Shown: positions 35,990-44,818 of the stretch, piece after piece
Layout of the letters: each line of letters opens with the position of its first letter
How positions within the stretch are numbered: the first letter of the stretch is position 1
Source: Lachnospira sp.
GTDB lineage: Bacteria > Bacillota > Clostridia > Lachnospirales > Lachnospiraceae
Length of the DNA: 64,000 nucleotides
Assembly: GCA_017621205.1 (NCBI GenBank)
Contig: JAGATQ010000039.1
Coordinates: 154,249-218,248 of the forward strand
Direction of reading: 5' to 3'
Made by a program: the position numbers and the translations under genes
Notes under the pieces: generated by a model
What the model was told of the DNA's origin: nothing
What the model saw: only the letters and a program-made list of their open reading frames with translations
Database searches by the model: none

Positions 35990-37732
35990 ATGAATAGAGG
36001 AAAAAAGACAATTACTTATTGTATATTGCTAACAATGCTTTTGTCCCTGTTCGGGGGGACAGGCAGTACAATTACTTTAGCGGAAAAACAGCAGGCAGCA
36101 GGCATTGTCGCTAATGCTGTCCCAAGCGGTGCCAGTGATGTATCCGGCAATGCCAGTGGAGATGTATCCGGCAATGCCAGCGGAGATGCGTCCGGAGATG
36201 TCAGTGGAGATGCGTCCGGTGATGCATATCGTTTCGTTTATCAAGGCGGAAGTTTTGCCAGGAATCTTCTTCTTCCGGGAGAAATGCAGGAACTCACAGT
36301 ATCTGCGGATGCTGAACTGAAACATATTAAGTATGGAATGCTTACTGCAACGTTAAGGGTTGGAGCAGATGGCAGTCTGATTACAAGAAATCTTACTTAT
36401 GATAGTGTAAAAAAGGCATTTTTTGGAAGCTTTATTATGGATGATAACTTTTTACTTGGCTCGTATCAACTGGTTTCGGTAAGTTTTACCGGTGTGCCGG
36501 ATGGTAAGGTGCATATGTATAGCATAACAGATTCGAAAGCAGTATTTACTTTGGTGGATAAGCTGCCAGATAATACAATTTTGGTTTCTGGTATTACATT
36601 ACCTGCAGGTAGTATTACGCTGCGGGAGGGACAGACAAAACAGCTTGTCCCAAAGATTGTACCCGATAATGCATCTAATTCTGCAGTTTCCTATAAAAGC
36701 TCTAATAAAAAAGTAGTGACAGTAAGCAATACAGGACTGTTGACTGCCATCAAACAGGGGACAGCAACGATTACAATAACTGCAAAGGATGGCAGTGGAG
36801 TGAAAGCAACCTGTAAGATAAAGGTTGAAAGAAATCTGGTGATTGTATTAGATCCTGGGCATGGTAAGTCTGATGTTGGTGCAGTTAACCGGAGACATCG
36901 CCTGTATGAAAGAGATGTCAATCTTAAGGTTGCCAAGGCATGCCGGAATTATCTGGAGGAGAATTATGAGGGGGTAACGGTTTTTTTAACAAGGGAAACC
37001 AATAATGGATTTTTAAGTCTCAAAGGACGGGCGAAATTTGCACAGGCTTGCGATGCAGATGTATTGATTAGTCTCCATCAGAATGCGTCTGTTTCCCATA
37101 GATCAACAGGAGCCGAGGTATGGGTTACCCGTTCTACTGCCAAGGCAGGTTACCATAAAGAAATGAAAAAGCTGGGCAATAAAATATTAAGCCAGCTTGT
37201 GAATAGATGTGGTTTTAGAAAACGCGGAGTATATACCAGAAAGTCCGGTTATTTAAAGTATTCTAATGGACAGAGAGCCGATTATTATGGAGTTATTCGG
37301 GAGTCTATCTATCTTGGAATTCCGGCAATGATTGTGGAGCATGGATATATTGACAGTAGTGATTATTCCAAGATGAACAGTAACGCCAAGACAAAGAAGA
37401 TGGGGGTGGCAGATGCCATTGGTATTGCGTCCTATTATGGACTGGAGAAAAAAAATAATAATAGTGGAGGTACATTGGTTACCAGTATAAAACTGAATGT
37501 CAATGATACTTCTCTTGCCCTGAAAAAGTCTAAGACATATAAGTTAAAGGCGACAATTGCTCCTTCTAATGCAGTAATAAAGTCTGTTTCTTATAGTAGC
37601 AGTAATAAAAAGGTGGTTACTGTAAGCAGTAGTGGTAAGCTTACAGCCAAGAAAAAGGGGACTGCAACTATTACCTGTATGGCTAAGGATGGAAGTGGTG
37701 TAGTGCGGAAACTAAAAGTTAAAGTAAAGTAG
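35990..37732 (+). CDS. Secreted N-acetylmuramoyl-L-alanine amidase with two Big_2 domains
   Basis: This 580-residue protein has a signal peptide (about residues 1-32), then an Ala/Ser/Gly/Asp repeat of about 32 residues. A unique strand-rich region follows, then a Big_2 domain (about 198-281), an Amidase_3 domain (about 283-485) and a C-terminal Big_2 domain (about 497-580). The amidase starts VIVLDPGHGKSD, with the Zn-binding His, has LISLHQNAS in the middle and IVEHGYIDS with the catalytic Glu, so it appears active against peptidoglycan. The ATG at 35990 follows AAGGGAG; an upstream in-frame start at 35948 would add 14 non-signal residues. Confidence 0.93.
   Translation: MNRGKKTITYCILLTMLLSLFGGTGSTITLAEKQQAAGIVANAVPSGASDVSGNASGDVSGNASGDASGDVSGDASGDAYRFVYQGGSFARNLLLPGEMQELTVSADAELKHIKYGMLTATLRVGADGSLITRNLTYDSVKKAFFGSFIMDDNFLLGSYQLVSVSFTGVPDGKVHMYSITDSKAVFTLVDKLPDNTILVSGITLPAGSITLREGQTKQLVPKIVPDNASNSAVSYKSSNKKVVTVSNTGLLTAIKQGTATITITAKDGSGVKATCKIKVERNLVIVLDPGHGKSDVGAVNRRHRLYERDVNLKVAKACRNYLEENYEGVTVFLTRETNNGFLSLKGRAKFAQACDADVLISLHQNASVSHRSTGAEVWVTRSTAKAGYHKEMKKLGNKILSQLVNRCGFRKRGVYTRKSGYLKYSNGQRADYYGVIRESIYLGIPAMIVEHGYIDSSDYSKMNSNAKTKKMGVADAIGIASYYGLEKKNNNSGGTLVTSIKLNVNDTSLALKKSKTYKLKATIAPSNAVIKSVSYSSSNKKVVTVSSSGKLTAKKKGTATITCMAKDGSGVVRKLKVKVK
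36131..36224 (+). repeat. Short tandem repeats in the amidase gene
   Basis: Degenerate 12- and 24-nt units encode alternating ASGD, VSGN and VSGD peptides. The 22-nt run from GATGTATCCGG to AATGCCAG occurs twice almost exactly. The tract can change length by slippage and forms a flexible linker after the signal peptide. Confidence 0.85.
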
Positions 37733-37767
37733 CAGGCTATCACGAAAAATTAATATTTATATACTAA

Positions 37768-37796
37768 AGTAGGGATAAGTGTTTATCCCTGCTTTT
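37768..37796 (+). terminator. Terminator after the amidase gene
   Basis: AGTAGGGATAA and TTATCCCTGCT pair around a short loop, followed by TTTTT. It lies 35 bp after the stop codon. Confidence 0.85.
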
Positions 37797-37852
37797 TCAC
37801 ATTATTGCTATAGAAAGTAGGGAAAATAGCCGATAAAAGTTATGGATAGTTC

Positions 37853-37881
37853 TGTTCAAAATACAAGATATGGTGTATAAT
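37853..37881 (+). promoter_or_regulatory. Possible promoter of the Big_2 operon
   Basis: A perfect TATAAT lies at 37876-37881 with a weak TGTTCA 17 bp upstream. It is 74 bp before the first of three large secreted-protein genes. Confidence 0.45.
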
Positions 37882-37955
37882 AGGATAGATTATTTCTAGA
37901 TAGAATGTTGTGATGCAATAATGCTTACAGATAATATTTGTTCCGGAGGGATATT

Positions 37956-40900
37956 ATGATGAAGAAATGTATAAGAGTTTGGAAGAAAGGAATTGCATGG
38001 CTGTTAATCTTGGTCATGACAGTCGCATTGGCAAGGGGGATGGTGTTTCCTTCTGTAAAAGCGGTTGATTTAACGGAGCGTACGGACATGATTAAATATA
38101 ACGGTTCAGCAGCTATTCCGGATAACTTATGTATTTATGAAGGAGAGACAGCACAGCTTACGGTGGATGTTGGTAGTCCGGCAGAGAATAGGTGGAGTTG
38201 TTCAGACCAGTCCCAATCACAATGCTTCTGGTATACTTCTAATTCTACAATGAATACAGGTAATTCTTTTACATTGATTGCACATACAGCGAATTCTGCG
38301 AATAGCCAGATTAGTATTACTGTTGAGAATGAGAACCTTGGTGTGACCCAGACAATCACAGTGCAGATTATAAAGAATGACTTTTTTTATTTTTTGAAGG
38401 GCAATAATGATGACAGGGTGGCAACCGGTTCTTTGGACCCGGAGACAAGAAGGTATTATAGCCGTCTTGAGTTAAGCCTGTTAAGTGGAGTGGAAATACA
38501 TACCAATCAATTAACAAGTCTGTCTTATACGAATACAACCGGGCATGTAACCCCAACTTTTTTGGGTGAAGGACGTTATTCTTTTGTGAATAACGAAGGG
38601 CAGAGTACGACAGATCCGAAATCCCCGGTTATGATAAGCAGTACCATGGAGTATGACGAGGCTCCGGATGGCAGGATACATAAGATAGAGATATTCTTGA
38701 ATCTGCATGTTATTGATAGCTTGGTGCTTAGTAATCACGAGAAGACTGTTTCTAAGGGAAGAGAAGGCAAGGATTCTGTCACAGAGATTCGTGCCAGTGT
38801 AACGAATTTGTACCATGCAGTAACATGGGAGGTTTATAAAGGAAGATTGGGTGTTGGCGGACGTACTCCGTCTGCCCTGCTTACTGAAGAACAAGGAGTT
38901 AAGATTGCCACATCCTCTACGGATGATTATTATCCAGACCTTGCCAATATTGCTAATATTAGTCTTTCTAAGGATTTGGATATCAGCGAGACCAGAGTAT
39001 TTACGGTGTTTGCTTCCCAGCAGATTGGGGAGCGTCTGATTGAAGATATTTGTTATATTACGGTTACCCAGCCAGCTACTGGTTTAACGCTTTCCAATCA
39101 TGAGATGACGATTTTCCTGGATGGCAGTGCTACCAGTGGAGCTACAGTGACAGCAGATGTGGTGGGCGATGTACAGCAGGGAATTGATGCTGATGATAGG
39201 GATAATATCGCATGGGTTTGTACCGATGAGACAGTGGCAACGATAGAATATAACCAGAATTTCTGTACCATTATACCACAGAAGCCGGGACACTGTGTTA
39301 TTGTTGCGTCCTCTATGTCGAATCCGGATGCCAGTGATACGGTGTATGTTGAGGTTGCCCCCAGAGTAAGCTCAGTTACGATTACGAGTACTGATATGAC
39401 CATCAATCTGGCAGAGCGGGAGGTGCAGCTGTTTGCTAATGTACAATCAGATGCAGTAGATGCACAGATTGATAATCCGGACCTTTATGAAGCCTACCTA
39501 AATGCGTTGAATACGACGGTTCACTGGTCCAGCAGTAATGAGAGTGTTGCGACGGTCGATTTGTATACCGGAAAGGTTAAGCTGCTTTCTGCAGGACAGA
39601 CAACGATTACCTGTGCATCGGCAGCGGATGCCAAGATTGCTTCTTCCATCCGTATTACGGTTAATGTTCCGGTAGCTGCGATTTCTTTGCAGGATAATTT
39701 TAAGCGGATTAGTGTAGGGGAGAGCTTTACATTGAATTATACTCTTTTGTCCAACTATCCGGGATATGAGCCATCCAACAAAGAGGTTTCATGGGAAAGC
39801 TCTGACAATAAAGTGGCAATGGTGGATAATGATGGCAAGGTAACTGGAATTGCGGGAGGTACAGCTACGATTTTAATTCGTGCGGATGATGGACAGGTGA
39901 CAGCAACTTGTACCGTTGAGGTGTATCAGGCAGTATCTCGTATTGATATTAGCAGTACGTTGATGGATTTGAATATCGGAGAGGAGGCTGTACTGGAGGC
40001 ACAGATTGTTCCGGCTACTGCTTCAGAGCAGAAAGTAACATGGAGTTCTAATAAACCAGAGATTGTTTCCGTGACACAGGATGGTGTCATTAAGGCAGAA
40101 AGCCTTGGGGAGCCGGTGGTGATTACCGCATATATAGTAGACCGTAGTGCGACGATTCGTTCTACCTGTATTGTTAATGTGGTGGTTCCGATTACATCCC
40201 TGACATTATCGCCTGCGTCTAAGACATTGGCAAAGGGAGAAAATCTATTCCTGACAAAGAGCATTACTCCGGCGGATGCAACCAATTCTTCCGTGGTGTA
40301 TGCCTCGACGGATACCAGTGTTGCAACAGTGGATGCCAATGGTAAGGTAACAGCGATTGCAGGTGGACATTGTTATATTACTGCAAGAAGCATAAACCGT
40401 GATATGGTATCCTCCTGTTATATAACAGTGGATGAGAAGATTTCCAAAATCAAGCTGGATAAATCAAAGAAGATGATGAAAAAGGGCAGTAAGTTTGCGT
40501 TGTCTGCTACAATTACAACAGCGACTGCAACCAATAAGGAATTAAGCTGGTCCAGCTCCAATAAAAAAATAGTTACTGTAAGTAAAAAGGGAGTTATAAC
40601 GGCTAAGGGATATGGAACAGCGACCGTTACCTGCAGTTCTATGGATGGCAGTGGTAAGAGGGCAAGCTGTAAGGTGACAGTGCGACGATATGTAACATCG
40701 CTGAAGCTAAACCGGACAAAGCTGACATTGCAGCTTAAGAAGAGTGCTGCTTTGACTGCCAAACTTACACCAGCAAATGCAGATGTTAAGAAGTTAAAGT
40801 GGAGCTCCTCCGACAAAAAGATTGCAACGGTAAAGAATGGCGTTGTGACTGCTAAGAAATTAGGAACCTGTTATATTAACTGTAAGGCGATGGATGGCAG

Positions 40901-40979
40901 TGGAAAGAAGGCACGTTGCAGGGTGACGGTAAAACGGGTTGTGACAGATGATGATATTACCGGAAGTAAGAAGAAGTAG
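37956..40979 (+). CDS. Large secreted Big_2 (Ig-like) repeat protein
   Basis: This protein of about 1007 residues begins with a basic segment and hydrophobic signal helix (about residues 5-37). A unique strand-rich N-terminal half follows, then about six Big_2 domains from residue 470 to the end. Each repeat ends near a motif like SSSNKKIVTVSKKGVITAKG or ATVDANGKVTAIAGG. The last repeats are Lys-rich. No LPXTG or other sorting motif is seen; the tail is DDDITGSKKK. ATG at 37956 or 37959 are both possible behind GGAGGG. It is first in an operon with the next two genes, spaced 17 and 12 bp. A role in adhesion or wall structure is inferred from the domain type. Confidence 0.88.
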   Translation: MMKKCIRVWKKGIAWLLILVMTVALARGMVFPSVKAVDLTERTDMIKYNGSAAIPDNLCIYEGETAQLTVDVGSPAENRWSCSDQSQSQCFWYTSNSTMNTGNSFTLIAHTANSANSQISITVENENLGVTQTITVQIIKNDFFYFLKGNNDDRVATGSLDPETRRYYSRLELSLLSGVEIHTNQLTSLSYTNTTGHVTPTFLGEGRYSFVNNEGQSTTDPKSPVMISSTMEYDEAPDGRIHKIEIFLNLHVIDSLVLSNHEKTVSKGREGKDSVTEIRASVTNLYHAVTWEVYKGRLGVGGRTPSALLTEEQGVKIATSSTDDYYPDLANIANISLSKDLDISETRVFTVFASQQIGERLIEDICYITVTQPATGLTLSNHEMTIFLDGSATSGATVTADVVGDVQQGIDADDRDNIAWVCTDETVATIEYNQNFCTIIPQKPGHCVIVASSMSNPDASDTVYVEVAPRVSSVTITSTDMTINLAEREVQLFANVQSDAVDAQIDNPDLYEAYLNALNTTVHWSSSNESVATVDLYTGKVKLLSAGQTTITCASAADAKIASSIRITVNVPVAAISLQDNFKRISVGESFTLNYTLLSNYPGYEPSNKEVSWESSDNKVAMVDNDGKVTGIAGGTATILIRADDGQVTATCTVEVYQAVSRIDISSTLMDLNIGEEAVLEAQIVPATASEQKVTWSSNKPEIVSVTQDGVIKAESLGEPVVITAYIVDRSATIRSTCIVNVVVPITSLTLSPASKTLAKGENLFLTKSITPADATNSSVVYASTDTSVATVDANGKVTAIAGGHCYITARSINRDMVSSCYITVDEKISKIKLDKSKKMMKKGSKFALSATITTATATNKELSWSSSNKKIVTVSKKGVITAKGYGTATVTCSSMDGSGKRASCKVTVRRYVTSLKLNRTKLTLQLKKSAALTAKLTPANADVKKLKWSSSDKKIATVKNGVVTAKKLGTCYINCKAMDGSGKKARCRVTVKRVVTDDDITGSKKK

Positions 40980-40996
40980 AGAGGAGAGGCTAGGTC

Positions 40997-43900
40997 ATGT
41001 CAAAAAGTAAACTAAAAAAACAGCGTATAAAGTGGATGAAATTTTTGATTGCCCTGCTGGCGGTTTTTGCGACGGTACTTCTCTATTTTTGGGATTCTGC
41101 TATGGTGTCAGAGGCAGCGTGGGTTGAGTATAACGAGGAAACAGGGAATGTGGCAGATCCTTCCAAGTATCAGGTGCTGACAGTAGCAGACCGTAATGAT
41201 ACTACTACGCTTACAGCACCGGGCTTTGAGATTACGGATTATAATATTTCCAGTACGGATAAGCCGGTAATTTCAGAGGCGACGATTACCGGTATCGGCA
41301 AGTGCCAGCCGGGGGATAGCTTCACGATTACACCGAAGCCCTCTGCTGCAATGGTGGCAGATTTTCATCCAGAGAATATGAGCTATACCTCCTCTAATAC
41401 CAATATCGTTACGGTAACCAGTAACAGGGGGAATGCAGTGATTACCGTGGTTGGTCCGGGTGTGGCAACGATTGGCTGGACGTATACCTATCAGCGTTAT
41501 TGTAAGGAAACTAAGACAGAAACAAGTGAAACGGGTACTACAGATGCTGATGGTAATAATGTTACAGTTCCTGTTACTGTAGAACATGAATATTTTGATA
41601 CAACGTCGATTCAGGGCAGCTTTAGTGGAGATATTAATCCGCAGATTGACAAGCAGAGCGTATATCTTTATTCTATGCAGCCTGGGGATACAATGGAGTT
41701 GAAGACCAATGTACCCAATGCTGTCATCAGTAATGCAGAGGTGTTATTTAATACAGATGTGGAAGGCCTTCTTGCATCAGAGCCTTACTTAAAGCAGGGC
41801 AGTGATGGTTATGTATATATTTCTGTGTCTGCATCGAATAGTGGATTGATAGGAACGATTACAGTCACAATCACCCTTAAGGACGCGAAGGTGCTAAGGT
41901 CTGAGCCGGTTATGATTGTGGTAACAGACCAGTTTGAGATTACACCGAATTACCATAAGATGAATTGTGTTACATATAATTCGTCCGGTGTGCCAAGCAA
42001 TAACAAGGTTGATATTGCTGTTCACAGTAATTCTACGGAACCGATTACATGGGAGTATGAAGATGAGGAGGGTAATATTACTGAAATTGTCGGTGGTGCC
42101 GGTGGCATGTATCTGAGTGTCAACAGTAATTCTGCAAGTGATTATGATGGCTTAAAAGCTACCATTAATGGCAGCCGTCTTGTATTGGAGACCTCAGCAT
42201 CGTTCTTTGATTATTTGACAGAAGGTGATTCTTCTTATGAATTTACCATTCGGGCAAAACAGAAGTTTAGTGATGAAACGACATATATTGGAGAGTCTCA
42301 GGTTGTGATTACCCGTCCAGTACAGGATGTAGTCATTTACCGCAATGGCAGTTCCACACCGATTAATAGCCGACAGGAGCTTTACGCACAGATTGGATAT
42401 ACGACTAACGGCAATGGTATCTCTGTACCACAGGAACGCTTTGTAGCAGACCCAGATGTACTTGTTGCAAGGGTATCTGGTCTGGGTGACGAGACGATTC
42501 AGGTTTCCGGTACGGCAGAAAATAGCATTGTATCGACCTATCGTTTTAACCATCTTCCAGCCGATGCTGAGGTGGAATGGTCAACAACAGACAGTAATGT
42601 TGTTAAGATTACGAGTACCTCCCAAGGTGGTAATACGTCTACCTGTAGTTTACTGGCTGCCGGTCCGGGACGGGCAACTGTGACGGCAGTTACAAAGGAT
42701 GGTGGTTTTATCTACTCGGTAGAGTATATTGTGAGACCATATCCGCAGACGGTTACCATGAAGGATACGGAGATTTATGAACGTTTAGGTGAATTAAATT
42801 CCAAGCAGGTGAGTCTGGTGGCATACATTACCAGTGATGACCAGGCAGAAAATCCTGCACAGGATGCCTATCTGGATACTGGTCTGAAATGGGAAATCAG
42901 TTCTGTTACCAGTGCCAATGGGGAAAGTATTGGTTCGGTAGACCAAAAGGGTGTTCTGACCTTTACTGGTCCGGGTACGATAGTGGTGAGGGCGACTTCT
43001 ACGGTAGACCATAATGGTTTTAGCGGCTATGCACCCTTTGCGGTATGTACGGTCACGATCGAACAGCCTATTGAGCGAATAACGATTATTAATAAGCCGA
43101 CAGACCCGATTATGACGGGCGAGATATGGGCTTTGAAAACCAGAATTGAGCCGAGCGATGCAACAGACCAATCCGTGGTATGGACATCTGCCAATCCATC
43201 TATTGCAACGGTAGATAAGGATGGTAAGGTGACAGCAGTAGGACCGGGAAGTACGACGATTCGTGTACAGACGAATTCTGGTGCGAAGTATGATACCTGT
43301 ACGATTGAGGTTAGAAGATTAGCACAATCGATTACATTGAACCGTTCAGAGGCAAAGGTGAGCCGTGGGAAAAAGCTGACGCTGCTGGCGACAGTACTCC
43401 CGGCGGATACAACAGATAAGACGGTTACCTGGTCAACGAGTGATAAATCCATTGCTACAGTATCGGATAAGGGCGTGGTGACTGGTATAAAGGTTAGCAA
43501 GGATCCGGTTATTATTACTGCAACGACTAGCAATGGTAAATCAGCAGAATGTTATGTGACGGTGACAGAGCCGGTAACGGGTGTAAAGGTCAGCCCTAAG
43601 AAGAAAACGGTATATGTTGGTAATTCTTTTACAATAAAGAAGACAATTTACCCATTGGGTAATGATTCCGTCAATTCCAATGTAACGTGGAAGAGTAGTA
43701 ACAAAAAGGTAGCAACGGTTAATAAGAATGGTGTTGTGACACCGAAGGCCGGCGGTAAGTGTACGATTACCTGTACGACGGAGGATGGCAATTATATTGC
43801 TAAGTGTGTGGTAACTGTAAAGGAGAAGGTATCATCCATCAAGCTTAATAAGACGAAGCTTTCCATGAAGATTGGTACGAGTTATCAGCTTAAAGCAGAT

Positions 43901-44806
43901 GTACTTCGGCATACAGCCACGAACCGTAAAGTAAAATGGTCAAGCTCCAACTCACGAATTGTCAGTGTAAGTAGCACTGGTAAGCTGAAAGCGAAAAAGC
44001 TTGGTAAGGCTACGATTACAGTGAAGGCACTGGATGGCAGTGGAGTAAAAGCAACCTGTAAGGTGACAGTTGTCCGCAAGGTTTCTTACCTGAAATTAAA
44101 TAAATCTTATATTACGCTCATAACAGGGTATCAGTATAAGACATTGAAGGCTAAGGTGCTGCCAAAGGATGCTACCAATAAAAAGCTTCGTTGGAGTACT
44201 TCTGATGCGAAGATAGTTAGTGTGAATAAAAATACTGGAACAATGTTTGCAGAGAGTGCAGGGACAGCTTTTATCACAGTGCGTACAACAGATGGTTCAA
44301 AGCTTTCAAGGAGGTGCCGTGTTAAGGTAATTGATCCGGTTCCGATTACCAGCTTAACGATTTCCCAAAGCGAGATTACTTTGGTGAATGGTAATAAGAG
44401 CCAGTTAGAAGTAAGAGCGATACCGAGTGATACAACCAGTGCAGTAAGATGGATGACAGATGACCGCTCGATTGCAACTGTCTCAAGTAATGGTATGGTA
44501 ACTGCAAGGAAGCCGGGAACGACGACGATTACCGCTTATTGTAATGAGGGTATTGAATCCCAGTGTACGGTGACTGTGATTCAGATGAATCCAAGTGCCA
44601 TTGCAATAGAGCAGTATGACCAGTATACACTTGCAGTAGATGGAGCGGGAAATAGTAATATTACCTGGAACAGTTCCAATGCCAATATTGTGAGTGTGGA
44701 CAGCAGTGGAAGAATTACGGGTGTAAAGCCTGGCACAGCTATTGTGTCTGCTACTTATAATGGTAAGAAGGTTAATTGTACTGTAACAGTGAAAAATATA
44801 CCATAA
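40997..44806 (+). CDS. Very large secreted Big_2 repeat protein
   Basis: This 1269-residue protein starts with a Lys-rich cytoplasmic stretch and one hydrophobic helix (about residues 15-35), so it is secreted or anchored by the N-terminus. Residues 40-690 are strand-rich and Thr/Ser/Asn-rich, probably degenerate Ig-like folds. From about 692 to the end, seven Big_2 domains are easily aligned, with boundaries such as VTAVGPGSTTIRV, KLKAKKLGKATITVKA and ITGVKPGTAIVSA. No sorting motif ends the protein. It is the middle gene of three in the operon, and shares near-identical DNA in a repeat with the amidase gene 7 kb upstream. Confidence 0.87.
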   Translation: MSKSKLKKQRIKWMKFLIALLAVFATVLLYFWDSAMVSEAAWVEYNEETGNVADPSKYQVLTVADRNDTTTLTAPGFEITDYNISSTDKPVISEATITGIGKCQPGDSFTITPKPSAAMVADFHPENMSYTSSNTNIVTVTSNRGNAVITVVGPGVATIGWTYTYQRYCKETKTETSETGTTDADGNNVTVPVTVEHEYFDTTSIQGSFSGDINPQIDKQSVYLYSMQPGDTMELKTNVPNAVISNAEVLFNTDVEGLLASEPYLKQGSDGYVYISVSASNSGLIGTITVTITLKDAKVLRSEPVMIVVTDQFEITPNYHKMNCVTYNSSGVPSNNKVDIAVHSNSTEPITWEYEDEEGNITEIVGGAGGMYLSVNSNSASDYDGLKATINGSRLVLETSASFFDYLTEGDSSYEFTIRAKQKFSDETTYIGESQVVITRPVQDVVIYRNGSSTPINSRQELYAQIGYTTNGNGISVPQERFVADPDVLVARVSGLGDETIQVSGTAENSIVSTYRFNHLPADAEVEWSTTDSNVVKITSTSQGGNTSTCSLLAAGPGRATVTAVTKDGGFIYSVEYIVRPYPQTVTMKDTEIYERLGELNSKQVSLVAYITSDDQAENPAQDAYLDTGLKWEISSVTSANGESIGSVDQKGVLTFTGPGTIVVRATSTVDHNGFSGYAPFAVCTVTIEQPIERITIINKPTDPIMTGEIWALKTRIEPSDATDQSVVWTSANPSIATVDKDGKVTAVGPGSTTIRVQTNSGAKYDTCTIEVRRLAQSITLNRSEAKVSRGKKLTLLATVLPADTTDKTVTWSTSDKSIATVSDKGVVTGIKVSKDPVIITATTSNGKSAECYVTVTEPVTGVKVSPKKKTVYVGNSFTIKKTIYPLGNDSVNSNVTWKSSNKKVATVNKNGVVTPKAGGKCTITCTTEDGNYIAKCVVTVKEKVSSIKLNKTKLSMKIGTSYQLKADVLRHTATNRKVKWSSSNSRIVSVSSTGKLKAKKLGKATITVKALDGSGVKATCKVTVVRKVSYLKLNKSYITLITGYQYKTLKAKVLPKDATNKKLRWSTSDAKIVSVNKNTGTMFAESAGTAFITVRTTDGSKLSRRCRVKVIDPVPITSLTISQSEITLVNGNKSQLEVRAIPSDTTSAVRWMTDDRSIATVSSNGMVTARKPGTTTITAYCNEGIESQCTVTVIQMNPSAIAIEQYDQYTLAVDGAGNSNITWNSSNANIVSVDSSGRITGVKPGTAIVSATYNGKKVNCTVTVKNIP

Positions 44807-44818
44807 GGAGGTGTTAGC

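Noticed and set aside
36131..36224. CRISPR-like short repeats
   Set aside because: The units are contiguous in-frame codons for a Gly/Ser/Asp linker, without spacers; no cas genes are in the window.
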